Notes under the pieces: generated by a model | Seen by the model: the letters and a program-made list of their open reading frames with translations, nothing else | Told to the model about the DNA's origin: nothing | Database searches by the model: none | In this document: one piece after another, positions 12,301 through 24,700 of the stretch | Position numbering within the stretch: the stretch's first letter is position 1 | Layout: each line of letters opens with the position of its first letter | NCBI GenBank assembly: GCA_900074885.1 | Contig: FJUW01000024.1 | Coordinates: forward strand, 1 to 64,000 | DNA length: 64,000 nt | From: Rhynchosporium graminicola | Lineage: Eukaryota; Ascomycota; Leotiomycetes; Helotiales; Ploettnerulaceae | Reading direction: 5' to 3' | Position numbers and translations under genes: made by a program

Positions 12301-15300
12301 TTTCTTAAGTACTTTATATACGTATTAAATATACTCGGTTTTTATCTTAGAGTAAATAAGTATATCGTCTAAGTAAGCGATTACGAAAAATATTAAAGTA
12401 TTTATATAATTAGTTATTAATTATCTATTAGTATAATATAAGTGCGTTCATAAGCCCGAATAGTATAACTTAGTATTTATATAAGCTATAGCGTATTCTA
12501 AATACTATCTTCTATTCTTCGCCGGGTTTTATCTATATAAGGTTATATACTCCTCTTATATCTAGTATCGTAAATATAATAGCTTCTTATAGTCGATCGT
12601 ATAGCTTATTTATCAGAAGTAATAAGTACTAATCCTTAATTATAATATTATTAATATTATTAATATTATAGTAATCGATATATAAGCGGAGTTTCCTATC
12701 TTTCTTCAGAATAAAGAGTATCAGACTTATAGCTAAGGAAGTAGATAGTTATATAAAACCTTTCGCTAGGTTATTATCTATATATTCCTTTAGGGTTTTT
12801 AACTCTACTGCGGATTATTAGTATATTAGTCCGAAGCTAAGTATCTTTCCTAGTTCTAAGGGTATCTCGTGATCTTATAGTTAGTACTATAGAAAGGCCT
12901 TATTCTTAGGGGCTTCTCAGAAAAGTTACTTATAATCCTTATATACTACTAGTATTCGCTATAGTATAGAGGCTTAGGTTTAGTCCTCGTTAGTCGAGAG
13001 AGCTATATATAACTCGTCTCGCTTCGGGTCGTTATCTACTTATTTAAGTGCCCTATAGTCGCTCTTATACTAATAATAGTTTATTATAATTCGCTTCTTC
13101 TACTAATCGATAGTAAGGTTATAGAGTTTTAACTATAGTATACTAAGTACTAACTTATAAGCGCTTAAGTTAATAATATTAAACTTAATATCTTCAGTAT
13201 ATCCTTTTAGTATTTTCATATTTAATTAATTAGTTTAGAGAGTTATATATTCGTTCTTATTTCCGATAGTATTCCTATCTAACGCGAATAGATAATATAA
13301 GAGTTCCTTCTTAACTAGTCTAAACTTATAGTTTACTATTATTCTATAATCTATAAAATTACCTATAGCTCTAGAGTCTACTATAGCTCTAAGCGCTTAT
13401 CCTCTGAAATAGACTATTAGGAATAGTTATTATCCCTTTCTTATTATATAAAGTTATTTATTATATAAGTTCTTAAGCTCTTTATAGTTACTTATCGATA
13501 GCCTTTTATCGCCGAGACCTCCTAGTTTTTTAATATCTCTAGTACTTCTAGGGCTATATAGTAGATATTATTATTATCTTCTATAAGCTAGAATACTAGT
13601 ATCTATTTCTAGGGCTAAAAGTCAGCGTTCTCTTTTCTATCGTAATAGACATTATATAAGTTAGTCTAGTAGGATAACTATATAAGTATAGCGTATCGCA
13701 AGTGATTAATCTGTAATATATCATCTTTCTTTTCGATCTTTCGGAGTTTATCTTTTACTTATTCTCGTAATCCTTTATAAACTACTAGTCTTATTTATAT
13801 AGTTAGTATATAATCTATATTCTCTCTGATAGTATCCTAGTATTACTAATTACGTTAAAACCCTTATTCGGTTTCGCTTAGTATATCTTTATATCCTTAG
13901 AGTATATAATAGATTCGTATTAATAAGTCTAAGTATACTTCCGCTAAGTCCTTCTAATATTAGATAGCTTCTAACTCTATATCGTTATAGGATAGCGATT
14001 TCTCGATAACTTCTATTATATTATTTTCGAAGATTTCCTCTGCTTCAGCGTGAGCTATCCTAATACTCTTCTTACTTATAGCGATAAGAAGTCGTATATA
14101 TTCTTCAAAAGTGATTTCTGATCTATCGGAGCTATATTCGGAGGGTATATTAGAACCGGGTCCTGAGTTCTCGACGTCAAGTCGATTTATAGCCTCGCGG
14201 AGTTCCTTCTTATTATCTAGGTTAATATTAATATAGTTATTATCTAATTCTAGTCCCTTTTAGATATAGCTAGTATATAATATTATTAGTTCGTTATAAC
14301 CCCCTCTCCTTTAGATAGTAGCATTAAGTTCTTATCGTAGTAGATAACCCTAGGATCTTTTTCCTTTACTTTAACTACTCTTATAGTTCCTTGCGAGGTA
14401 TCCTAGTTTTCTATAATTGAAATAAGTATAATCTTATATATATTTTATTCGCTATTATAGTAATAATTCTTTCTTATACGTAGCGTCGAGTTCTATAGGG
14501 TCTCTATAGTCTTATTTATTATAACTAGAGTAATTAATCTTACCTCTGAATCCTCTTTCGCTTATTCGCTTATAGTTAGAGTCGAACTTTCCTTTCTTCT
14601 CTATACTACGTTTATACTAGTTATTATCGATTTTATACGTAGCTTTAATAAGTTAGCTAAAGGTAGTAACTCTAGCTCTATAGCGTATAAGCTTATCTTT
14701 AACGAAGTCCTTAAGACCTTTTTAGTATACGTATATAAGTACTTTATTACTCTATTCGATACAAGTAGAGTAGCGCTGAAAGTCCCTAGTATAAGTAGTT
14801 ACTAACCCCTTCTATCGTAGAGCTTCGATAGCTCTTTCTACCTCTTTCTATTTATCTATAACTCTAAAATTAGCTTTTAATTCTTTAAGGAATCCGTCCT
14901 ATATAGTAAATATATTAATAGTAGTTTACTCGGCTTTATTAGTATTAATAACTCCTTCTTTATTACTATAGATAAGATAGTCCTCGAGAAACCCTTTAAT
15001 CTAATTTAAGGCTTTACCTTCGAGCAGGATAACTACCTAAAGGACTATCTTAGTATCGGACCGAAAACAGTTACTATTGAATTTAATATAGAGTCGGAGT
15101 TAGAGTATAAATCCTTAAAGCTTATTATATTCTCCTATAAAAGCTTTAATATTTTTATATCAAATATTCTTATCGATCTCTCTAACTAGAGTAGTAGGTA
15201 TATCGATCCTTTTAGATATTAACAATAAAGTAAGTACTCCCCGAGAGCTTCCTAAGATAGATATATCTTACTTAATCTGATATATACGCTAGTACCTGTT

Positions 15301-15316
15301 AGTGCAGTACTTAAAG

Positions 15317-15688
15317 TATAATATATAATAGGGCGTAGTATTCGTCCTAGAGTATGAAAGAGATTAGTTAAGTAGGTAGGAACGCTATTACTAGATCAAG
15401 TCTAATAATCTTTATAAGTTACTAAGTATAAGTAAGATACTATATTTGAGTTAAGCACGAAGCTTCTATCTAGTAAGTAGATATACTAGTATATATAGAA
15501 CTTTCGTTCTATTGAATTATCTGAATCATCTGAATCATTATCTAGTTCAGGAACTATAAGCTAATTCAGCATATGACCTTCGTCACGTGACCTATAGCTT
15601 CTCTATGCAGTACAGAGCTAGCCACGTAGGTTAGTCTGCCTGCCGAGCCTCAGGGCTATATCACCTGTTGCAGCCAAGGGTTATAACA
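15317..15688 (-). repeat. 5' LTR of element D
   Basis: 372 bp, ending TTATAACA before the ATATC duplication. Its distal half has kept many CA/TG pairs and is close to the ancestral sequence, while its proximal 60 bp are more mutated than the partner. Confidence 0.92.
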
Positions 15689-16085
15689 ATATCGCCTTGA
15701 AATACTATTCCGGAGATATCGTAATAACTTCTTAACTCTTTTATTAGAGTATCGTTTGAGCTAGCGTTATCTCTAGTAATACTATTTAATAGTTAGCTTT
15801 ATCTATAATAATATTAATCTATATTAAAGTTACGTACCTAGAGATATTATATTCTATATTATAATCTTATAAAGACTTTAGTAACTCTTCGAATAAGTAA
15901 CGACCTGAGTGAGGCTCTTTTAAGTCTCTTATTAATAATAGATAAGACTTTAGCTCGAAGTTCTTATTAATAAAATAACTATAATAAGTTAGTATATAAT
16001 AATAACTTATATAAGGTATAATAACTTATAGAGTAATTCCGAGATAAGTATCTTGATTAATAGCAGTCTAAGCGTCTAAAGTTAG

Positions 16086-16353
16086 TGTGACGACAGCTCA
16101 CCTGAATGTCATATGAGAAGAAGGATAGATACTAGGGCCTAAGTTCACAGGTATCCCGGCAGAACTAGTATCCGACTCGGTATAGTATCGGACTAGTACT
16201 AGTATATATATATAAGGTACCTTATATTTCATCTCTCTTCTTCTTCTTTCCTTATCTTTTTATTTCCTTTATAATAGATTATATAAGACTGCTCTTAGCT
16301 TTCCTACTTGTTTATTCTTACTTATATACCGCCTCGAGTCTTATATCGTTATA
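16086..16353 (+). repeat. 5' LTR of element B
   Basis: It begins TGTGACGACAGC and ends TATCGTTATA, corresponding to GTCGTTACA in the 3' LTR and the solo LTR. Length 268 bp. Confidence 0.92.
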
Positions 16354-16897
16354 TTAAATAAAAAGATCAAGATAGCCGGAGATAGCTTACTATAATATCT
16401 TACTACTGAGTTAGTTATTCGATAACTACTCGCATATAGCTAAGATACTAGAGATCTCTCGGATAGCTATAAATCAGGGTTTAATTTAGCTTATCGTAAA
16501 TAGTATAATAAAGGAGGTCTTTATTAACGCTCTTTTAATAACCCCCTTAGTATAAAGGAATTATAAATAGACTTTAAAGAAGGTATAATAAATACCTCGG
16601 AACTTTAACTTCTACGTATCGCTGCTAAAATAGCCCTAATATACCTCTTTTTAAGCTACTATTATAGCTCCTAACTAATAAACTAGAGACTCCTCTAGTT
16701 CTAGGGGACTCTGACGCGATCCCCCTTACTTTACCTCCGAACCTAATCCGTTATATCTTTCCTTACTCTAAACGTCTCTTATACTAGAGAATATTAATAT
16801 CTTATTAAGGAAGTACCGACCGAGAGAGAAAGGAAAATAAAAGCGAAATTCCCTAGGAGTATAATCGCTAAGTACTCCTACTACTATAGACGACTCG

Positions 16898-17132
16898 TGT
16901 GACGACTGGTCAGGTTTGGAGGTCTCTCCCTATTGGTAGAAATACTTACTGCTAAGCGAGATTACACGAGTAGAGTTTAGGAGCCCCTTTTCATATATAT
17001 ACTTCTATTCTCTCTCTACTTCTTTACTCCTTAGTTATAGATTCTCAAGTGATTCTTACTACTTTATATCTATAGTAATATAAGGTCTTATTACTCAGGT
17101 AGTTTTAAGACCTTTCTAGAGTAAGCGTTATA
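16898..17132 (+). repeat. 5' LTR of nested element A
   Basis: It begins TGTGACGACTGGTCAGG and ends AGCGTTATA. It is 235 bp and the best preserved start among the three family A LTRs. Confidence 0.92.
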
Positions 17133-20100
17133 TTATCTATAACTCTTTTACTTACGTCTAAGAAGATAGTAAATATCTACTTATATTATACCTTTATGCC
17201 TAGAGCTACTAAACGCAGGAGATTATGCTATATAGAGAAGGCTTATATTAAGTATAAACTTGAAGAATAGTACCTAAACTAAAGTAACCTAAGTCCGATA
17301 AATCGACTACTAGTTCTCTGACTCCCTCTACTTCTTATTCTTCGGCGACTTATAATACTCGCTATAACTTACCTCTCTCTACTATAGAGAGTACTCGCGA
17401 TAACGCCTCGTCCGAGTTAAGCTCCATAACTCCTAATATAATTAACGAACTAACTAAGTCGCTAAACCTCCCTGATAATACCCATATATTAATAGTAACT
17501 ATAAGTAACTTATAGGAAGACCGCGCTTAATAGCTATAAGAAGTAGAAAGGAAGCTCGCGGAGGAGAGATAATTAAATGCTAACCTATCTATAGAACTAC
17601 GCTAGTTACGGGACGAGTTCTTAGAATTACGCTAGTTGACTGCCTAGCGCTCTATTAAGTCTATATCGTTTGATAACGTTTAATCGCGTATAATACTGCT
17701 ACTATTAATTGAAGAAGATAACGCTACTCCTACGCTTAATAATCGTTATCGAGAATAATCTACCGGAGGAATATTATTAATATTATACGCTACGCGTATA
17801 GAGAAGATACCGAACCTTCTAAATAAGCTCTCTAATAGAATCGATTACTCTCTAAAACTCTAGGAAGTGCAGATACGTAACGCCCTCCGGTGCTACTCTA
17901 GCTACTTTATTAACGAAGATTACTATAAAGATTAGTTACTTAACTAAACGGAAGGAATAGCTAGAACTTACCTAGAACTCTCGTTCTTAGAACTAGAATA
18001 TAACGAAGAAGGTAGTATAATCGATTCACTCGATATAATTACTTAACTCGTCTCCTTCTTATCTAATCTATACGACTAATAAACTATAAGAGCTAGCTAC
18101 TTCGCGCTAAAGATAGATTATAAGTAGACTTTCTAGACGTTCTACTACGAGTTTCGTACGCTAGCTTATAAAGCTAGAGTAAATGATTAATCGACTCTGA
18201 AAATAGACTTATAGGAGAAGCTACTTGCATAGCTACGGAAATAGCTCTTCTAATAGTACCGAACGTTAAGGATACTGGAAGAATACGTTAAGGCTATATA
18301 AGCTGAAGACTAAGGTCAATTTATTAAAAAGACCTATTATTCCGAGTCTTCGGCTAAGGCTAGCGCGACTCGGGAACGCCTTATAAATACCTCCTCTTAG
18401 CGCTATAGTACTAACTCCTCTTCTTATCCGCAAATTAGTCTTCTTATACCTGAGAATACTAGTGCGACTAGTAAATAAGCACTATACTCTATACGAAACA
18501 ATACGCCTCGTGTATAATCGCCGGCGAATGCTCCTTATTACTTTACGCTTACCTTATACTTACGCTTATCGTTAGCTCGACCTAATACTCCGTATCGAAT
18601 TAACGCAATTGATACTAATAACGATATTAATAGCGAGCTAGAAGATAATAATAACGAAGAAACGTACGATAACGCCTAGGAGTATATTAAACTGCTAGTA
18701 AAAGACTACGCCTAGGGAAAGACTCCTTCCTAAGTAGTATACGAGATATGCGATATCTTGACCTTACGAAGCTTCTTAGTAGTTAATCGTTTACTATACG
18801 TGCTACTCTTACTAAGAATAGACTCTCGTATAAGCTACCTGCACTTCTCGATTCTGGAGCTAATAGATACTATTTTATTAATTATTCTTTTCTCAAATCC
18901 CTTTCCTTCTTCTTAAAACCTTTAATTTACCCTCTACTAAGCGCAATTCCTATTAAAGGCTTTAATAGCGTTAATAGTAGTACTATTAGTCACTATACGA
19001 TACTTGATTTAATAGTAGATCGTCGCGTTTAGGTATTTACCCCCTTTCTTATTACTACTCTCGGAAACTATAGTATTATACTCGGAAGGACTTAGCTTTC
19101 GGAATATTAAGTACTCTTAGATACCTCTAAATAATAGATTATTTAGCTACTATATACTCCTCCTAGTAANGTATAATCGTTCTTAGGCTTTTATAACTTC
19201 TACTAACGATTTATTAAGGACTACGGAATTATTATAAAACCTCTTATATAACTTACTAAAAATAACGTATTATTTCAGTTCGCTAGAGAGTATAAAGATA
19301 CCTTTAATTACTTAAAGCATACTCTTACTTCGGTATTACTCCTCTACTACTATTAGTAATATCTACCTTATATGATCGAAATAGACGCTAGTAATAGAGT
19401 AATAGCAGGTATACTATCGTAATAGTACGATAAAGACTAGTTCCTAGTAGCTTACTTCTCTAAGACTATACTACTTACTAAGCTTAATTACGCTATTCAC
19501 GATAAGGAAATACTCGTAATTATACGATCTTTTAGTAACTAGAGATCTGAGCTTATAAGCGTACTATATCAGATCCGCGTTATTACTAATTATAAAGCTC
19601 TTAAGTACTTTATAACTTCTAAATAGCTAAACGTACGATAAGCCCGATAGGCCGAGCTACTCGCAGATTATAACTTTATAATTACTTATCGACTTAAGAA
19701 GTATAATCTACTTACTAACGCTCTCTCTCGTAGAATAGATAAATTAGACGACTAGAATAACGCTAAAAGAACCTAGCGTTTATAGTAGTTACTACGCGAA
19801 GACTAAATCGATCTAGTACTACTTATAAGTAACCTCCGGAATAGCTCTAACTCTATAGATAACTTTAAGCTTATTAACGCCTCAGAAGTCGCTAACTTAT
19901 CGCTAGTCTTTTCTATAGTATAGTAAGTACTTAACGCTAATCGTATTACGTTATTACTCTAAGCTTTACGGAAATAAGCTCTCTCTGCTACTCCTAGAAA
20001 ACTAACTATAGAAAAAGATCTTCTACTCTATAAAGGAAGACTAATTATACTTAATATCTTATATCTTCGCACGCTACTTATACGCGAAGTATATAACCGA

Positions 20101-21489
20101 TTAGAGACTACTTATCTAAGTATAAAGAAGACTTTATAACTACTAGTATTATAATACTAGTAGTATAGAATCGCTTTAACTATTAACTAATACTATTATA
20201 ACTATTATACTTACTAACGAATTCAAGTGCCGCGTAATAAGAAACCGGGCCTCCTCTAACCTCTACTCGTACTATCACGTCTATAGGAGTATATTATAGT
20301 CGACTACTATAGCTTTAACTACAATAAATATAGCTATAATAACGTTCTCGTATTTATTAACTATTTTAGTAAATAAGTAATTAGTATTCTATACTGAAAG
20401 ACTTCTGATACGCGCGACCTTATAAAGCTTTACTTATACTATATATACTGCTATTTCAGAGCTCTATTAATAATTACCTCTAATAGAGGGCCTTAATTCG
20501 TTTCCTGTTTTTAGACTATAGTTATTATAATTCTTAGTACTAAAAGATAGCTTTCTGCAGTAGATTACTTGTAAATAGATAGCTAAATAGAGATCTATAA
20601 CTAATATCTCTAACGCAGATTACGACCTTTTATCTCTTATTATTAAGACGACTAGTCGGAATTCTTACCTATTATAGACTACGCTTAGATAACTCTCCCT
20701 TACGAATCCCTTAGAGGTCTCTTACTCTTTGAAGTCGTTCATAGATATATACCTCGCGTTAATTAGAATTAGAAAGACTTACTTAACTCTACTACGCCTA
20801 CTAATAAGTTGAATACTTAGTAAGCTCTAGATTACGCTAATCGCTTACGCGACGCCTAGACTACTGCTTAATCTAGCCTCTAATATATATAAGCTAAGAT
20901 ATCCTAATCTTATAATTACTTACGCTATAAAGTCGACTTTACTATAGACGACCTTATTTAGCTAGATATGCGCTACTTTATAAGTACTCGACTTAGTAAA
21001 AAACTCGACTTCCTAACTAATAGACTCTTCTATATAATTAAAAAGGTCGGAAGCTCTTATTGTCTAGAGCTTCCTACTAGTATAAAAGTATATAACGTAT
21101 TCCCTGCTACTAAGCTACAGAAGCATCTAAACGACCCCTTACTAGGATAAACCTTACCGCTACTACTACTTATTAATATTACTAGTAACGATAAATAGGA
21201 GATCGAAGATATACTTACGTGCCGTAAGTAGCGTAATAGCCTCTTATACCGAGTTTCCTAGTTAAATTAAGACGTCGATCTTATATAGTATAACGCTATA
21301 GATATTAAATACGCTTCCGCTAAGCTATAATAATTCTACTTTAATAACCTAACGTAAGCTAGACCTCTTGCTAGACTACTTAATTAGCTAAAAGCTTTCT
21401 ACGATAGAATTAATAATTACGACTACCTTGATAGTAATAAGGAGATAGACTAACGCTCGAGGGCGAGCTTTTTTCGGAGGGGGGGGTAA

Positions 21490-21724
21490 TATGAAAACTA
21501 GTCAGGTTTAGAGGTCTCTCCCTATTAGTAGAAATACTTACTACTAAGCGAGATTAAACGAGTAGAGTTTAGGAGCCCCTTTTAATATATATACTTCTAT
21601 TCTCTCTCTACTTCTTTACTCCTTAGTTATAGATTCTAAAGTGATTCTTACTACTTCATATTCATAGCAATATAAGGTCTTATTACTCAGGTAGTTTTGA
21701 GACCTTTCTAGAGTAAGCGTCACA
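21490..21724 (+). repeat. 3' LTR of nested element A
   Basis: It begins TATGAAAACTAGTCAGG after the polypurine tract and ends AGCGTCACA before ACTCG. Length 235 bp. Confidence 0.92.
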
Positions 21725-24700
21725 ACTCGAACCTGATCTGTTCCCTTTTATAATAATTAGCAGATTAGAAGGAAAAGAATAACTCTCTAGAAGATACTAT
21801 AGATAGACTAATCTCTATATAAGATAAGTTCCTTATAGGGGTCCCTCGCTTATCTTCGACTCTCCTACTAGAACTAATACTATAATCTCCGCGTATTCCG
21901 GAGTTTAATAAGCTAATAAACTCTATTCCGATACGTAGTACCGAGAGAGAAGATACTATTCCTAATAAATTATCTTCTTTTCCTAGTACTAAATCAGTAG
22001 AGTCACGCCCTAGGAAGTCTTATCTTACTAAGAAGATCCTGCCCTTAGATAATAGATCAGACCTTACCTTCCTCTAATAGAGAGTATCGATACGAGACTA
22101 GCTAGCTATAAACGCTAACTACTACTCTACGGACTTCTCTTAGCGCGTTCTTATATAAGGACTAGTTACTAGATTAGCTAAGGAGTATCTTACGCCTTAG
22201 TACTTTACTAACAAGTTTAAGATTAGTAATAAAATAATCTCCTTATTAGAGGAGAACTTTCTTACTAGTTTAGAGGAAGATAACTACTATAACGCTTTCT
22301 ACTACCTGGAAATATAATAACCTAGCTATATACGCGAGACCTTCGCTGAGTTTCGTAATCGATTTCAAAGCGTTACTATCTAAAGTAAGGTTAAAAAGAA
22401 GGAGTAGTTCTTCTATATATAGGATAAGATTATACTATCTTTACGCGCTTTAACTCTTATTATTAAACTAACGTGGAATAAGGACTACGTTTCTATAGTT
22501 AGATCCTTACTTTCTTTTGATACTAAGTGTCGCTATAACTTAGAATATACTTATCCTGAGAAAGCTACTACTTAGGTATAGCACTATAAGCCTACTATTA
22601 CTACTATAATTACTACTAGTTCTACTCCTTACTAGTCCTTAAGCTCAGCCCCTCGATAAACTACTCCCGTACTATACGTATATATTTCGACCCTAGTATA
22701 AGCTAGTACTCCTTCTGCACTAAAACGCCCTGCTACCTCGACCGGAGAACTCCTTAGGTACTATAGCTATAGATAGCTCGGTCATATTAAGCTAGACTGC
22801 TCTAATCCGCCTAAGGTTTAATTAATCGACGAATTTCCGGAAGATAAAAGAATAACTAAAGAAGTAGTAGAGGATATACCCTCCGAATCTGGACTGATAT
22901 TAGAGGGAAACGATAAGGCCTAGGTAAAAATTCCTTCCTAAGTCTATATAGATATAATCTCTCTAATCTTAACTTTAACTCCCTAATAGGAGGTAAGTAA
23001 TTTATATACCTGATTATAGTTAGTATAAATAGGCTAAGAGTCTCTATAAATAGCTTAATCGATACCGGAGTAAATAGTTATCTATTTATTAATCGTACTC
23101 TTACCGGATAACTATTAGGGGCCTTTAGTATTAAAATCGAGCTACTGCCTTATTCTATTCTAATACGTAGGTTCTAATAGTCCGTTAGAACTCATATTAC
23201 CTACTTTATATATTTATACTTTTCTATTAATAGTAAGCGTATTTATAACTACCTTTTTATTCTCCTCGATTTAGGATAATAAGATATAATTATTAGTATT
23301 AAATAGATATAACGATTTCAAGTTAAGCTAGATACGCTCTACTATAAGCTATTATAGCCGGAATGATATCTAGTTACCTTCCGATATAATAAGAAGATAA
23401 TTATAACTCTATTATCTCATAAACCTAGTATTAATCGATCTTACTAAATCGATACTAACGCGCGGGACTCAGCTATAAACTAGCTGGACCGACGCCAATT
23501 ATATCAAACGATAGCGATACGGCATATCAACGTATCGTTCCTACTATTTAACTGTATCTATATGGACCCCGAATCAGAGGAGTATACTACCTTCTGAACC
23601 CGCTTCGGATCCTATAAATATAAAGTATTACCTTTTAGGCTCTATAACGGACCTAGTACATACTAATAATATATGAATAATATACTACTAGACTACTTAG
23701 ATAACTTCTATATAGCTTACTTAGATAATATTCTTATATACTCGGAAACGCTCTAGGAATATAAGGAACATATCAAATTAGTACTACGATACTTAATAGA
23801 TACTAGACTCTAGGTAGATATTAAGAAAAGCGAATTCTATATTACTCGGACTAAATACCTCAGGTATATTATTACTACTAATAGAATCGAGCTAGATCCC
23901 GAGAAGATAATACTATTAGTAGACTAGAAGTACCCCGAAATAGTAATAGCTATAAAGTCTTTCTTAGGATTCTATAGTTTCTACTGCTAATTTATTCGGA
24001 ATTTCGGCCTTATTACTAAACCTCTCTTAATACTCACTAGGCCTATAGTACTATAGAATTTTACTAACGATTATAAGAAGTCCTTCGACGATTTATATTA
24101 ATAGCTACTATTAGTATAGAAACTATACTATTTCGACCCTGAATTATAGACTAAACTGGAAACTAATACCTCTAATAGTATAATAGCTAGAGTTATCTCC
24201 TAATTATATAAAGATAACTAGTAGTATCTAATTAGATTCTACTCTTATATTCTTAATAGATATGAACTTAACTAGGAAATCTATAATAAGGAATTATATA
24301 CTATTATTAAGTCTTTCCGGAAATAGAGACCTAAACTTATATCTCTACGACACTATACTAGCGTATATACGAACTATTAATCCTTAGAATACTTTATAAC
24401 TACTAAGGTCCTAACTAGTAAGTAAGCTAAATAGATAGAATTCCTTTCCGAATTCAACTTTCAAATCATATATACGCTTAGTAAAGATAACGCTAAAGCT
24501 AATATCCTTAGCTATAGGGAATAAGACCTAAGGATATAAGAATAATAGAAATAGGATAGTAGATCCCGGGTTTTACTACCTCTAGACTACCTAGACCCTA
24601 AGATTAACGCGGAACTAGCTAAATATTATATTAATCAAATCAGTTATATATATCTAATATCGCTAGAGACTAATACGCTACCGGAACCCGTATATAACTC

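Larger units (their letters stand above)
9015..15688 (-). mobile_element. Ty3/gypsy LTR retrotransposon (family D), minus strand, RIP-mutated
   Basis: LTRs of 372 bp each lie at 9015-9386 (3' LTR) and 15317-15688 (5' LTR). Target duplication ATATC lies at 9010-9014 and 15689-15693. A polypurine tract read on the minus strand (GAAGGGAGATAG, about 9387-9398) abuts the 3' LTR and fixes the orientation. Near 14385-14440 the minus strand shows a decayed gag zinc knuckle, YFNYRKLGYLARNYKS, where the family has C..C....H....C: every Cys and the His became Tyr, as TG-to-TA and CA-to-TA changes would do. Near 12340-12380 it shows the reverse-transcriptase box IAYLDDILIYSK with its aspartate pair intact. 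Numerous stops make it non-functional. Confidence 0.92.
16898..21724 (+). mobile_element. Ty3/gypsy LTR retrotransposon (family A) nested in the gag of element B
   Basis: LTRs of 235 bp lie at 16898-17132 and 21490-21724. Target duplication ACTCG lies at 16893-16897 and 21725-21729. A polypurine tract (GGAGGGGGGG) at about 21476-21486 gives plus orientation. Plus-strand remnants: gag about 17200-18750; aspartic protease LLDSGANRYYF near 18840-18885; post-RT SFLGFYNFYQRFIKDYG near 19175-19230; RNase H (IEIDASN) near 19375-19400; integrase core near 20295-20640; and the GPY/F-like tail (KKLDFLTNRLFYIIKKVG) at 20968-21150. The reverse-transcriptase catalytic part between protease and the SFLGFYNF motif is absent, and the single undetermined base of the window (19170) sits at that junction. 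Confidence 0.92.

Noticed and set aside
20968..21150. Separate 60-residue gene at 20968-21150
   Set aside because: It is the C-terminal GPY/F-like piece of the integrase of element A, not a gene of its own.
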